Notes: generated from the sequence alone by a model not told the origin. Shown: positions 34,973-43,635, numbered from the stretch's first letter. The stretch is 64,000 bases of DNA from HLUCCA09 sp965277275 (GCA_965277275.1 CBDICG010000001.1:1111184-1175183); one strand, 5' to 3'. Numbers and translations: made by a program.

Positions 34973-36802
34973 ATGTCATCCGGCGACCACGAAGCACTCA
35001 TCTCGGTGTGCGCCGCTCTTGGCAACGATCCGACGCGCCTGCTCGACATCCTGCTCTGGACGCAGGATCGCTTTAATTGGATCCCTCCAGATGCGCTCGA
35101 TGTCATCGCAGGCAAGACGGGTCTCTCCCAGATTGCCGTTGAGGGGACAGCGAGCTTCTACACGTTTATGTCGCTCACTCCAAAGGGGCGGGTGACGATC
35201 CGGCTCTGCGACGACATCGTCGATCGCTTCGCCGGGATGGATGCGGTCGCGCGGACGTTCGAAGAGGCGCTTGGCGTACGGGTCGGTGAAACGTCCGCCG
35301 ACGGGGCGTTCTCCCTCGAATACACCCCCTGCATCGGTCTTTGCGACCAGGCGCCCGCGGCGATGATCAATGAGGTTGTCGCGACCCGGCTCACCCCGGA
35401 TCGCGCGCACGCAATCGCAGATGCCCTCAAAGCGGGCCAGCTCCCGCTGGATGCCCTCGTGGCCGGATCGGACGCGCTGACACCCTATGAACGCGCGAAC
35501 CGGCTCGTCTCCAACAACATCCGTCACGCTGGCCCCGCCCTGCTCGGCCCCGTCCCACCGGAGGCGGGCCTCGCCGCTGCCGCATCCATGACACCCGACG
35601 CGATCCTGCAAGAGGTCGAAGCCAGCGGGCTGCGAGGCTGCGGGGGCGCGGGCTATCCCGCGGGCATCAAGTGGCGCGCGGCCGCCGAGACGGAAGCCGA
35701 AAGGCGCGTCGTGATTTGCAATGCCGACGAGGGCGAACCCGGCACTTTCAAGGATCGTGTGCTGTTGACCGAGCGCGCGGACCTGATGTTCGAAGGCATG
35801 ACCATCGCCGCGCGCGCCATCGGGGCGAGTGAGGGCATCCTCTACCTGCGGGGCGAATACGTATATCTGCGCGATCACCTCTCCGAGGTTCTGGCGAAAC
35901 GGCACGCGCAAAACCTGCTTGGCGCATCGCCCGAGGGCATGGACGGCTTTGAGTTCGACATCCGCATCCAGCTTGGCGCCGGCTCCTACGTTTGCGGTGC
36001 TGACGGCGCGCTGATCTCGTCGTGCGAGGGGCTGCCCGGCGAGCCGAAAACGCGCCCGCCGTTTCCGACCACAGCGGGCTACCTCGGCTTCCCGACCATC
36101 GTGAACAACGTCGAAACCTTCTGCCATGCCGCCCGGATCCTCGACCGCGGGGCCGACTGGTTTCGCGGGATCGGGATAGAGGGAAGCCACGGCACCAAGC
36201 TCTTCAGCGTCTGCGGCGATTGCCTCAACCCGGGTGTCTACGAGCTGCCCTACGGCCTGACCGTACAGGAACTGCTCGACATGGTGGGCGCTGAAGAAAC
36301 CGCCGCGGTTCTTGTGGGCGGCCCGAGCGGCGAAATGATCGGGCGCGACACCTTCGACAGGCGGCTGGCCTTTGATGATCTGGCGACGGGCGGCGCTGTC
36401 ATCGTCTTCAACGGAAGCCGCAATATTCTCGAGATCGTCGAGTACTACATGTCGTTCTTCGTCCATGAGAGCTGCGGCCATTGCACGCCCTGCCGGGTCG
36501 GAAACGTCTTTCTGCACCGTGCGATCGGCAAGTTTCGCAAGGGCTTCGCAAACGCTGCCGACATCGAGGAGCTGCGCGACCTTTCCCAGACGATCATCGA
36601 GACGAGCCGCTGCGGCCTCGGCATGACATCGCCAAACCCCATCCTCTCCACGCTCGACAACTTCCCGCTGGTCTATTCGGCGATGATCAAGCCCTCCGCG
36701 GACCGCACCCGCGCCACGTTCGACATCCAGTCCGCCATCGACGGCGCGCGACGGCTCGCAAAGCGGCGCTCCTACATTTTCGACGAGGACTTTGGCGAAT
36801 GA
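34973..36802 (+). CDS. hoxF: NAD-reducing [NiFe] hydrogenase diaphorase large subunit
   Basis: A 609-residue cytoplasmic subunit that transfers electrons to NAD. The ATG at 34973 aligns with the family N-terminus, and other ATGs lie at 34901 and 34937. Residues 1-160 are a NuoE-like domain with Cys79, Cys120 and Cys124. The fourth ligand, expected at 84, is Asp. Residues 205-600 are the NuoF-like part: FMN/NADH loop RGCGGAGYPAGIKW (221-234), NADEGEPGTFKDR, and the 4Fe-4S ligands C501, C504, C507 and C547. The usual CG-E/D-E-T/S-AL segment reads CGADGAL (341-347). It overlaps hoxU by four bases. Confidence 0.92.
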   Translation: MSSGDHEALISVCAALGNDPTRLLDILLWTQDRFNWIPPDALDVIAGKTGLSQIAVEGTASFYTFMSLTPKGRVTIRLCDDIVDRFAGMDAVARTFEEALGVRVGETSADGAFSLEYTPCIGLCDQAPAAMINEVVATRLTPDRAHAIADALKAGQLPLDALVAGSDALTPYERANRLVSNNIRHAGPALLGPVPPEAGLAAAASMTPDAILQEVEASGLRGCGGAGYPAGIKWRAAAETEAERRVVICNADEGEPGTFKDRVLLTERADLMFEGMTIAARAIGASEGILYLRGEYVYLRDHLSEVLAKRHAQNLLGASPEGMDGFEFDIRIQLGAGSYVCGADGALISSCEGLPGEPKTRPPFPTTAGYLGFPTIVNNVETFCHAARILDRGADWFRGIGIEGSHGTKLFSVCGDCLNPGVYELPYGLTVQELLDMVGAEETAAVLVGGPSGEMIGRDTFDRRLAFDDLATGGAVIVFNGSRNILEIVEYYMSFFVHESCGHCTPCRVGNVFLHRAIGKFRKGFANAADIEELRDLSQTIIETSRCGLGMTSPNPILSTLDNFPLVYSAMIKPSADRTRATFDIQSAIDGARRLAKRRSYIFDEDFGE

Positions 36803-37512
36803 GCGACTTCCGGTTCAGGATCGACGGCGTCGAGGTTCCGGCGCGCAAGGGGCAAACGATCATGGAAGCTGCGGACGCGGCGGGCCTCTATATTCCCCGC
36901 CTGTGTGACCACGAGGGCCTCAGACATCAGGGCAGCTGCCGCGTCTGCACGGTCAAGGCCGCCGGGCGCAGCGTTGCGGCCTGCACGGAACCCGCCGCAC
37001 CCGATCTCGTGGTCGAAAACGAGACACCACATATCAACAAGCTGCGCCGCGATCTCGTGGAGATGCTCTTTCACGAAGGAAACCACCTCTGCCCGATCTG
37101 TGAAGCGAGCGGCAATTGCGAGCTTCAGGCCATGGCCTACCGGCTTGGCATGACGGAGCCGACGCGCTTTCCTTACCTCGAACCGTGCCGCGCCGTGGAC
37201 GCCTCCCACCCCGATGTCGCGCTCGACACGAACCGCTGCATCTCCTGTGGGCGGTGCATCCGCGCCAGCGAAGACGTCGATGGCAAGGGGATTTTCGGGT
37301 ATGTGGGGCGCGGCATCAACCGCCGGGTCGCCGTCGGCGGCGTCGACCTCGCCCATACCGAAACAGACATCGACGACTTCGCCGTCTCTGCGGAGGTTTG
37401 CCCAGTGGGCTGCATCATCCGCAAGCGCGTGGGCTTCTCCGTGCCAATCGGCGAGCGGGAATTCGACACGCGGCTCATCGGCGAGACGTGCAAGGACGAG
37501 GGCGATGACTGA
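36799..37512 (+). CDS. hoxU: NAD-reducing hydrogenase diaphorase small subunit
   Basis: A 237-residue iron-sulfur protein that wires the hydrogenase module to HoxF. The 2Fe-2S ligands are Cys36, 47, 50 and 62. A His-Cys3 cluster motif is NHLCPICEASGNC (His96, Cys98, 101, 107). A further 4Fe-4S set is CISCGRC (147, 150, 153) with CPVGC (from 201). Start and stop overlap both neighbours (ATGA with hoxF, eight bases with hoxY), showing translational coupling. Length is near that of the Cupriavidus protein. Confidence 0.92.
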   Translation: MSDFRFRIDGVEVPARKGQTIMEAADAAGLYIPRLCDHEGLRHQGSCRVCTVKAAGRSVAACTEPAAPDLVVENETPHINKLRRDLVEMLFHEGNHLCPICEASGNCELQAMAYRLGMTEPTRFPYLEPCRAVDASHPDVALDTNRCISCGRCIRASEDVDGKGIFGYVGRGINRRVAVGGVDLAHTETDIDDFAVSAEVCPVGCIIRKRVGFSVPIGEREFDTRLIGETCKDEGDD

Positions 37513-38074
37513 GCCACGCAAAGCCCGCATCGCCACGGCCTCGCTCGCCGGGTGCTTTGGCTGCCACATGGCCATTCTCGACATGGATGAACGGCTCATG
37601 GAGCTGCTGGCCAGGGTCGAGGTTGACCGGTCTCCGTTGACCGACCGCAAGCGCTTCACCCGCCGCTGCGACATCGGCCTCATAGAAGGCGGCTGCTGCA
37701 ACGAGGAAAACGTTCATGTTCTGCAGGACTTCCGTCGCAATTGCGACGTGCTGATCGCGCTTGGGCAATGCGCCATCATGGGGGGGCTGCCCGCCATGCG
37801 GAATGCGATCATGCATTCCGACGCGCCCCTGCGCGAATGCCTGGAGGAGGCCTACATAGACGGCCGGAACCTGCGCAACACGACGCACCATATCCCCAAC
37901 GATCCCGCCCTGCCGCTCTTGCTCGACAAGGTCTACCCCTGCGCGGACGTGGTGGAGATCGACTACAACATCCCCGGCTGCGCGCCCTCGGGCGACATCA
38001 TCCACGATACGCTGATCCAGCTTCTCGCCGGGCGGTTCGAGGGGTTCGCACCGGAACAGATCAGGTTTGACTAG
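37505..38074 (+). CDS. hoxY: NAD-reducing hydrogenase small subunit
   Basis: A 189-residue subunit carrying the proximal 4Fe-4S cluster. Ligands are Cys17 and Cys20 in AGCFGCHMAILDMDERL, a Cys in LGQCAIMGGLPAMRN and a Cys in IPGCAPSGD. IEGGCCNEENVHVL is in the usual position, with a Cys pair at the start of NEENV. No twin-arginine signal is present, so the enzyme is cytoplasmic. It is shorter at the N-terminus than the Cupriavidus protein. Confidence 0.92.
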   Translation: MTEPRKARIATASLAGCFGCHMAILDMDERLMELLARVEVDRSPLTDRKRFTRRCDIGLIEGGCCNEENVHVLQDFRRNCDVLIALGQCAIMGGLPAMRNAIMHSDAPLRECLEEAYIDGRNLRNTTHHIPNDPALPLLLDKVYPCADVVEIDYNIPGCAPSGDIIHDTLIQLLAGRFEGFAPEQIRFD

Positions 38075-38101
38075 GGAGGCGGCGAAGGCCGAACGCACGG
38101 C

Positions 38102-39538
38102 ATGAGCGAAGCGCGACTGATCGAGATCTCACCGGTGACCCGCGTCGAAGGACACGGCAAGGTAACGATCCACCTCGACGACGCCGGGCGCGTGGACGAA
38201 GCGCGCTTGCACATCGTCGAGTTTCGCGGCTTCGAGCGCTTCATCCAGGGGCGGCTCTTGTGGGAAGTTCCGGTCATCGTGCAGCGGCTCTGCGGGATCT
38301 GCCCGGTCAGTCATCACCTCGCTGCGGCCAAGGCGATGGACAGGATCGTCGGCGTCGACGTCCTGCCGCCCACAGCCGAGAAGATGCGGCGGCTGATGCA
38401 CTACGGGCAGGTCATGCAGAGTCACGTGCTGCACTTCTTTCATCTCGCGTCCCCCGATCTCCTCTTCGGCTTTCAGGCCCCCGCCGAGAAGCGCAACATC
38501 TTCGAAGTGCTCGCCGAGCAGCCCGAGCTTGGGCGGCGCGCGATCCTGATGCGCAAGTTCGGGCAAGACGTTATCGAAGCGACCGCAGGCAAGAAGATCC
38601 ACGGCACCGGCGCGATCCCGGGGGGGATCAACCGCAACCTGCCCGTCGAAACGCGCGATCAGCTGCTTGCGCGGATCGACGACATGCAGAGCTGGGCCCT
38701 GGACGCCCTGGCGCTTGCGCGGAGCTACACGCTCGACAATCTCGAGCTTGTCGGCGCGTTCGCGTCCTTTCAGTCCAGCTACCTCTCGCTTGTGCGCAAG
38801 GATGGCGCGTTCGACCTCTACGATGGCGGCCTGCGCGCCCGGCGCGCCAACGGCGAGATGATCTTCGACCACCTTGACGACGCACGGTATTGCGATGTCC
38901 TCGTCGAGGACGTGCGCGCATGGTCCTACATGAAATTCCCGTTCCTGCGCGAGATCGGCCCCGAGGAGGGCTGGTACCGCGTCGGGCCCCTCGCCCGGAT
39001 GAACGCGGTGGACAGGATCGACACCCCCCTTGCCGAAGCCGCGCGCAAGGAACTGCTGGCGAGCAATCACGGCGCGCCGCAGCACGCCATCCTCGCCAAC
39101 CACTGGGCGCGCATGATCGAGGTGGTCCATTGCGTCGAGTGTATCCACACGTTGTTGCTCGACCCGGATCTGCAAGGCACGGAGCTTGTAGCCAGCGGGC
39201 AGCGGCGTGCCTCCGGCGTCGGGGTCATTGAAGCGCCGCGCGGCAATCTCATCCATCACTATGAAGTGGATGAGAACGACCAGGTGACCTATTGCAACCT
39301 GATCGTCTCTACGACGCACAACAACGAGGGGCTGAACCGCTCGGTCAAGGCGGTCGCAGAGCGAACGCTGTCAGGGCAGCCCCGGATCACCGAAGGCATG
39401 CTGAACGAGGTAGAGGTCGCAATCCGCGCCTATGACCCCTGCCTTTCCTGCGCCACACACGCGCTCGGGCAGATGCCGCTCAAGATCGAGATCGTCGATC
39501 CGCAGGGAGCTGTCCTCGATCAGCGTGTCCGCGATTGA
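38102..39538 (+). CDS. hoxH: NAD-reducing [NiFe] hydrogenase large subunit
   Basis: A 478-residue catalytic subunit of a group 3d bidirectional hydrogenase. The NiFe-binding motifs are RLCGICPVSHH (Cys64, Cys67) and DPCLSCATH (Cys447, Cys450, His453). After His453 comes a 25-residue tail that should be removed by the endopeptidase HoxW once nickel is inserted. The tail and its boundary look complete, so the precursor can be matured. It lies 27 bases after hoxY and overlaps the hoxW frame. Confidence 0.95.
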   Translation: MSEARLIEISPVTRVEGHGKVTIHLDDAGRVDEARLHIVEFRGFERFIQGRLLWEVPVIVQRLCGICPVSHHLAAAKAMDRIVGVDVLPPTAEKMRRLMHYGQVMQSHVLHFFHLASPDLLFGFQAPAEKRNIFEVLAEQPELGRRAILMRKFGQDVIEATAGKKIHGTGAIPGGINRNLPVETRDQLLARIDDMQSWALDALALARSYTLDNLELVGAFASFQSSYLSLVRKDGAFDLYDGGLRARRANGEMIFDHLDDARYCDVLVEDVRAWSYMKFPFLREIGPEEGWYRVGPLARMNAVDRIDTPLAEAARKELLASNHGAPQHAILANHWARMIEVVHCVECIHTLLLDPDLQGTELVASGQRRASGVGVIEAPRGNLIHHYEVDENDQVTYCNLIVSTTHNNEGLNRSVKAVAERTLSGQPRITEGMLNEVEVAIRAYDPCLSCATHALGQMPLKIEIVDPQGAVLDQRVRD

Positions 39539-39540
39539 CG

Positions 39541-40029
39541 GTGCTGGTCATCGGCTACGGCAATCCGGGCCGGGGCGATGACGGCCTTGGGCCGGAATTC
39601 GCCCGACGAGTGGCAGCGCGCGCCCTGCCCGGCGTAACGGTTGTGGCCGACTTCCAGTTGAAGGTGGAGCATGCCGTCTGCGTTGCGGAGGCCGAGCGCG
39701 TTGTGTTCGCGGATGCCTCTCTCGCCTGCGAGGCGCCGTTCAGTTTCGTGCGATGCGAGCCCGCCTCACACGGGACGCTCCACAGCCACACGATCGCGCC
39801 AGAGGTGATTTTGGCGCTGGCCCGCCTGCATTTCGGATCCAAAGCACAGGGCTTCGTTCTGGGCATTCCGGGGCAAGACTTCGGGCGCCTGCACGAGGGC
39901 CTCAGCGCGCAAGCCCTGCAGAACCTCGACCGCGCAGAAGCCTTCTTCATCGAGTGGCTCGGACAGGAGCGAGACGAGGAGCGCGCCGGACAAGCTGCCC
40001 AAATCGTCGGACAGGACATTGCGCCCTAG
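39541..40029 (+). CDS. hoxW: Hydrogenase maturation endopeptidase
   Basis: A 162-residue protease of the HyaD/HycI fold that trims the HoxH C-terminus. VIGYGNPGRGDDGLGPEFA holds the first nickel-sensing acidic residue (Asp in GDD), ADFQLKVEHA the second site, and SHGTLHSHTIAPE a His-rich loop. A GTG at 39541 is taken as the start. A TTG at 39535 that overlaps the hoxH stop is the alternative. No ribosome site is seen, so coupling to hoxH is probable. It is the last hox gene. No hyp genes follow before the prophage. Confidence 0.88.
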   Translation: MLVIGYGNPGRGDDGLGPEFARRVAARALPGVTVVADFQLKVEHAVCVAEAERVVFADASLACEAPFSFVRCEPASHGTLHSHTIAPEVILALARLHFGSKAQGFVLGIPGQDFGRLHEGLSAQALQNLDRAEAFFIEWLGQERDEERAGQAAQIVGQDIAP

Positions 40030-40467
40030 GCTTTGCCCGTCCCACGGATTTCCGCGCGAAGGCAGCATCGCCCCACTCGCAGCACCAAGGACGGTGCCGC
40101 GTGAGACCCGCCGTCAGCGCACGCACCTGCTGTACAACAGACCCCGCCGCCTCCGCGACACGGGACCGAGGTGGCGCACACGGGCTACCGGACTGAGGCC
40201 AAGCCCGAAACCGCGAGCCCCAAGCCGGACAACCTCGGCCGCAAGGCACTCTTGCTTGAAGGAAAGGAGATGGCGCACCCAGTAGGGTGGCGCTATTGCT
40301 TTGAAAACAGTTGCTTGCCGGGAAACCTGCGCAAAAAGGCAAGACAACGTTTCAGTACGATAGCAGGTGTTTTGGAAACTACTTGCTCGCGCGGGCATCC
40401 CAACCTGCCGCCGGTGATGCATACCGCGCTATAGCGGCAGGGGCTCCTTGACGGGTTCCTTTCCGGT
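40030..40467. other. 438-base junction between hoxW and the prophage
   Basis: No convincing gene. Imperfectly repeated motifs AAACAGTTGCTTGC (40307) and AAACTACTTGCTCGC (40376) are visible, about 70 bases apart. The left prophage attachment site should be in or near here, but it cannot be placed without the right end. The change from chromosomal to phage content is somewhere between 40030 and 40467. Confidence 0.4.
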
Positions 40468-41847
40468 CTATTCCGGCGCGCGCGAACCCTCCTTCGTGAT
40501 GCCCTCGACCATACGCAGGCGGTCAAAGACGTACTCGCCACAGTTCACGCCCCAGCTATTCCCGAGCGCCTTGTAGCGCGGCCCATCAGGACAGAGGCTA
40601 GGCGGCTTTCCCCGCCATCCGATCTTGGTCCAGCCATCGGGGAAGCCCATCAGCCGCTCGCACTCAGTAGGCGTCAGCCGCCGCACTGCCCAAGGTAGAG
40701 CAATGGCGGGTGGATGCGCGCCGGCGGCAAGAGGATGACAAGGGTCGCCTGGTTTTGGATTTGAGTAGTTGCCAACGCTTGTGATCTGCGTTGTTTCAAA
40801 GGCGACAGCTTGCGGGCGATGTCTTGCCTCGATCGTATAAGCACTGCCGTCCGCGCTCACCCCAATGCCGTCCGGCCCTGCGTCGGGGTTCTCGCTTACC
40901 GCGCGTTCCTGAATGGCCACCGCCAACTGCCCGCCGGCATTGGCGTGCGACTTGGAACTTGACATTGCCCGCAAGGTCGGCGCAACGCCTGTAGCGTCGG
41001 TTTGGGCTTGAGATCCCTTGCAATCAAAGGCGATTAAGGTCTCTGTCTCGGCGTCCAAGCTGTTCTGTGCGCTCGCTGTAAGGCACATCGCAACCTCCCC
41101 GGAGTTCGCGACTGGCACAAGATTCTGCCGCCCCGTGCCATCCTCCGAAGCGTCGAATCCTTCGCCTCGTAGCGTATTTGCAACCAGCCCGCCGCCTAGG
41201 TCGAAGTCGGTTCCGAGCCCGCCACCGCTTTTAGTGCGCGCGCTAAGACAGGGGGCAACTGCTTTCCCCGCTTCTCGGCGCGGCGGAGGATTCCGCGACA
41301 GGCTTTGGGGCTCAAGAAGTACTTCTGCGGCACTTCGCCAGTCTCCAAGACATCCGACAACGAACAGACGTTTCCTTCGTTGTGGGATGGCCCACGGGAA
41401 TCGAAGTGTCTGGCCGTATTGAACGTCAAGCACTCTCCAGGCCGCATGATACCCGAGGAGTTCCAGCCCTCGGAGAAAAGAGGCAAAGGCCCGTCCTCCG
41501 TTTGCGGACAGTGCGCCGGGAACGTTTTCCCAAACGATCCACTTGGGGCGATAGCGGCCAGCGATGGCAAGATAGGTGAGCATGAGCTGGCCGCGTGGGT
41601 CATCCAACCCCGCCCGCAGTCCTGCGACCGAAAATGACTGGCAGGGTGTTCCTCCGCAGAGAACATCGAGATTTGCATCAGGCCACTCCTTGAACGCCGT
41701 CATATCCCCAAGATTCTCCGCACTCGGAAAGCGCTCGCGCAGTACTGCGGAGGGAAATTTTTCGATCTCCGATTGATACCGCCAATCGACCCAAGGCGCG
41801 GCGTGCTCTGGGGCGCCGATGCCGGAACATACCGTCATCCCGATCAT
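40468..41847 (-). CDS. Phage C5 cytosine DNA methyltransferase
   Basis: A 459-residue methylase. Motif I is at the N-terminus (GMTVCSGIGAPEHA), motif IV GGTPCQSFSVAGL holds the catalytic Cys near residue 69, motif VI is WENVPG, motif VIII is QRRKRLF and motif X ends in YKALGNSWG. A long target-recognition region lies between VIII and IX. The ATG at 41847 follows GGGAG by five bases. With no clear cognate endonuclease of standard type it may protect phage DNA from host restriction, although a PD-(D/E)XK protein lies next to it. The target site cannot be told. Confidence 0.92.
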   Translation of the reverse strand: MIGMTVCSGIGAPEHAAPWVDWRYQSEIEKFPSAVLRERFPSAENLGDMTAFKEWPDANLDVLCGGTPCQSFSVAGLRAGLDDPRGQLMLTYLAIAGRYRPKWIVWENVPGALSANGGRAFASFLRGLELLGYHAAWRVLDVQYGQTLRFPWAIPQRRKRLFVVGCLGDWRSAAEVLLEPQSLSRNPPPRREAGKAVAPCLSARTKSGGGLGTDFDLGGGLVANTLRGEGFDASEDGTGRQNLVPVANSGEVAMCLTASAQNSLDAETETLIAFDCKGSQAQTDATGVAPTLRAMSSSKSHANAGGQLAVAIQERAVSENPDAGPDGIGVSADGSAYTIEARHRPQAVAFETTQITSVGNYSNPKPGDPCHPLAAGAHPPAIALPWAVRRLTPTECERLMGFPDGWTKIGWRGKPPSLCPDGPRYKALGNSWGVNCGEYVFDRLRMVEGITKEGSRAPE

Positions 41848-41857
41848 CACTGCTCCC

Positions 41858-42355
41858 TTATGTTGCTCGCCGCCCGAGTGCCATTTCCGCGCGGACCAGC
41901 TTGGATCGGAGATCCCTCATCTCAATAGACGCATCCCTGCGCATTCGACCCGAACTCCGAAAAAGAGACGAAACGAAATCCCACGAAGGCACTGACTTAG
42001 ACAGCTTTGGCGCGTGCACTTTGGTGCGGATGCGCCCCCCATCCCACTCCTGGAGGCCCGCCCAGTCGGGAACTTCGTCTGGCACAATCAGGCCCTTTGG
42101 AGCGACATAGAAAAACTGGTCCGAATAGAGGCGGGCTTCCCGCTGCTTCATCGCACTGTCCCGCTTCCAGTCGGAACGGGAGACCTTGATTTCGTAGGAG
42201 GTCGCGATGTGACCCTTACCCTCATGGGGGTGTAGGGTCCAAAAGTCGATGCGCCGAAGCTTCGCCCCCAACTGCGGTTCGGTTGCCCAAATCAACCCGT
42301 CAGAACGCGCAATGAGCGCGTCCAAGATGGCCTGCGTGGTGTCTGCATCGGACAC
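41858..42355 (-). CDS. PD-(D/E)XK nuclease-fold protein, MmcB-like
   Basis: A 165-residue protein starting at a GTG at 42355, preceded by GGAGGAG and one base after the stop of the upstream gene. The core RRIDFWTL plus SYEIKVSRSDWKRD fits the D...ExK active site of PD-(D/E)XK nucleases. The phrase after it (MKQREARLYSDQFFYVAP) resembles MmcB-type DNA repair proteins. It lies 10 bases before the methyltransferase gene. It could be a repair factor, or a nuclease partner of the methylase. The evidence favours the first only slightly. Confidence 0.6.
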   Translation of the reverse strand: MSDADTTQAILDALIARSDGLIWATEPQLGAKLRRIDFWTLHPHEGKGHIATSYEIKVSRSDWKRDSAMKQREARLYSDQFFYVAPKGLIVPDEVPDWAGLQEWDGGRIRTKVHAPKLSKSVPSWDFVSSLFRSSGRMRRDASIEMRDLRSKLVRAEMALGRRAT

Positions 42356-42356
42356 G

Positions 42357-42959
42357 TCACTCCTCCTTCGTGTTCTTGCGCTTCCGCACCGGCTTGCGCA
42401 GCCGCTCGGGGTGGTCTGCACGACCTCGCCCGACAAGTCGGTAAACCGCCGTGCGTGAGACTTTCTTCCCAATGCGTTCTGAGATCAGGGCGAGCGCGTC
42501 ATCGGTCTGCTGCGGGCCGTCCCACCACGCAATGATCTGCGCCTGGTCGGCCTCCGGTAGCTCCGAGAAGGTCTTGTACCGCCTCGGGCGCCCACGGTTG
42601 CGCGACTGCTTCGCTGTGCCCTTGCCGGTCGACTGACGGGCGGCCGCGTGGATCTGCGCCTTGGCGTTTTCGTTATCTGTCAGCATGACTGGAAGGCCGG
42701 GAATTGCGATCCGAACGCCGCGCGTTGCCAGATCATCCATGACAAGATCGCGCTGACGCATGGTTCTGCCGAGAACGCGCGCGTGAGGCACGACAAGGTC
42801 ATCCCCCGGTCGCAGCGCCTCGTCGGTCGTGAGAACAGCAGCCCGGTCTTCTGGCGGCCAGACACGATCGAGCTGGCCCATGCAAGCGCGCTGCTCTGCA
42901 AAGCTGCCGTCTCGTCTGTCCGCGCTGAGCAAGCCAATCCGCACACCTCCATATCGCAT
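42357..42959 (-). CDS. Resolvase-like DNA-binding protein with lost catalytic residues
   Basis: A 200-residue protein with the size and layout of Hin-type serine recombinases. It has an N-terminal resolvase fold (RIGLLSADRRDGSFAEQRA, LRPGDDLVVPHARVLGRT, LATRGVRIAIPG) and a C-terminal GRPRRY hinge plus helix-turn-helix (KKVSRTAVYRLVGRG). By alignment from memory with Hin, the active Ser of RVST is Asp here, and the DRLGR motif reads RVLGR. It is therefore probably a DNA-binding regulator rather than a recombinase. An array of repeated motifs lies just upstream. It may be leaderless, as no ribosome site precedes the ATG. Confidence 0.55.
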   Translation of the reverse strand: MRYGGVRIGLLSADRRDGSFAEQRACMGQLDRVWPPEDRAAVLTTDEALRPGDDLVVPHARVLGRTMRQRDLVMDDLATRGVRIAIPGLPVMLTDNENAKAQIHAAARQSTGKGTAKQSRNRGRPRRYKTFSELPEADQAQIIAWWDGPQQTDDALALISERIGKKVSRTAVYRLVGRGRADHPERLRKPVRKRKNTKEE

Positions 42960-42980
42960 TTATGGACATAACATGCAAAC

Positions 42981-43033
42981 TTTCGGACAACAAGCATTGT
43001 CTTGTCCAAAAACATGTAGTATCTTGTCCGAAA
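42981..43033. promoter_or_regulatory. Operator array in a divergent phage promoter
   Basis: Three copies of TTGTCCGAAA occur: reversed at 42981-42990, TTGTCCAAAA at 43002-43011 and TTGTCCGAAA at 43024-43033. A weaker copy (TATGGACAT) lies at 42961. The spacing is 11-12 bases, about one helical turn. They fill the gap between the resolvase-like gene (minus) and the small plus-strand gene, as in a phage switch region. Confidence 0.65.
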
Positions 43034-43058
43034 TTCACGCCACACGGAAGGACGCCCA

Positions 43059-43304
43059 ATGAGCGACAGCGCGGCCATGAAGAACCGTCATCAGCGGATA
43101 ACAGAAACCCTTGTGCGTCGGATCGCAGAGATCATCCTTGCTGATCTGTATGCGCGCGCGCTGTCCCGGCGCGACGAGAGCACAAGCCCGGAAGAGCGTG
43201 AGGCCTACGCGTCGACCTTATACGGACTCGTTGGCTACGCTGAGAGCGAGTTTGGCGTGCCCGCCAATCGCCTTAAAGTGTTGGCGCAGAACGTAGAGCT
43301 ATAG
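43059..43304 (+). CDS. Small phage protein, first copy of a duplicated pair
   Basis: An 81-residue, probably helical, charged protein (ITETLVRRIAEIILADLYARAL, SPEEREAYASTLYGLVGYAESEFG). No family is recognised. It is one of the few plus-strand phage genes and starts 26 bases after the operator array. The paralogue at 43636 is about 94 percent identical in DNA (15 differences in 246 bases counted by eye). It ends seven bases before the convergent small tail gene. Confidence 0.6.
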   Translation: MSDSAAMKNRHQRITETLVRRIAEIILADLYARALSRRDESTSPEEREAYASTLYGLVGYAESEFGVPANRLKVLAQNVEL

Positions 43305-43311
43305 TCACGCC

Positions 43312-43620
43312 TTAGCTGCTACGCCAATCCTGCACTTTGATGTCGTCGATCTCGATCGGCCAGATATCGCCGTTTGACTGCGTAGCGAGCACGCGAGCTT
43401 TCCAGAAGCCAATCTCGAGCTGATCTTGCGCCCAAAGCACTTCGAACTTTCGCGCCACGCTGTCGGTGATGGTGCAGTTTACCGTCTCCTCGCCCTGGTC
43501 GCTGGTGTTGTAGAAAGTCGCGACGATCGAGGTCGTGTCGTCGAAAGAGGCCGGCCCATCCCCCGCTTCGACGGTAAACTCCAAGGCGTAGCGCGCGCCA
43601 TATTCGAATGCGATCGTCAT
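43312..43620 (-). CDS. Small phage structural-type protein, first copy
   Basis: A 102-residue beta-rich protein (ALEFTVEAGDGPASFDDTTS, KVQDWRSS at the end). No family is recognised. The sequence resembles small baseplate or fibre-associated proteins in character only. It is identical in protein and, by reading, in DNA to the copy at 43889, within a 577-base tandem duplication. It is the leftmost gene of the late operon. Confidence 0.6.
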   Translation of the reverse strand: MTIAFEYGARYALEFTVEAGDGPASFDDTTSIVATFYNTSDQGEETVNCTITDSVARKFEVLWAQDQLEIGFWKARVLATQSNGDIWPIEIDDIKVQDWRSS

Positions 43621-43635
43621 TGTAGGTCACACCCA

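Noticed and set aside
40030..40440. tRNA or clear attachment site at the prophage edge
   Set aside because: No tRNA-like cloverleaf or exact repeat to a distal site can be shown because the right end of the prophage is outside the window.
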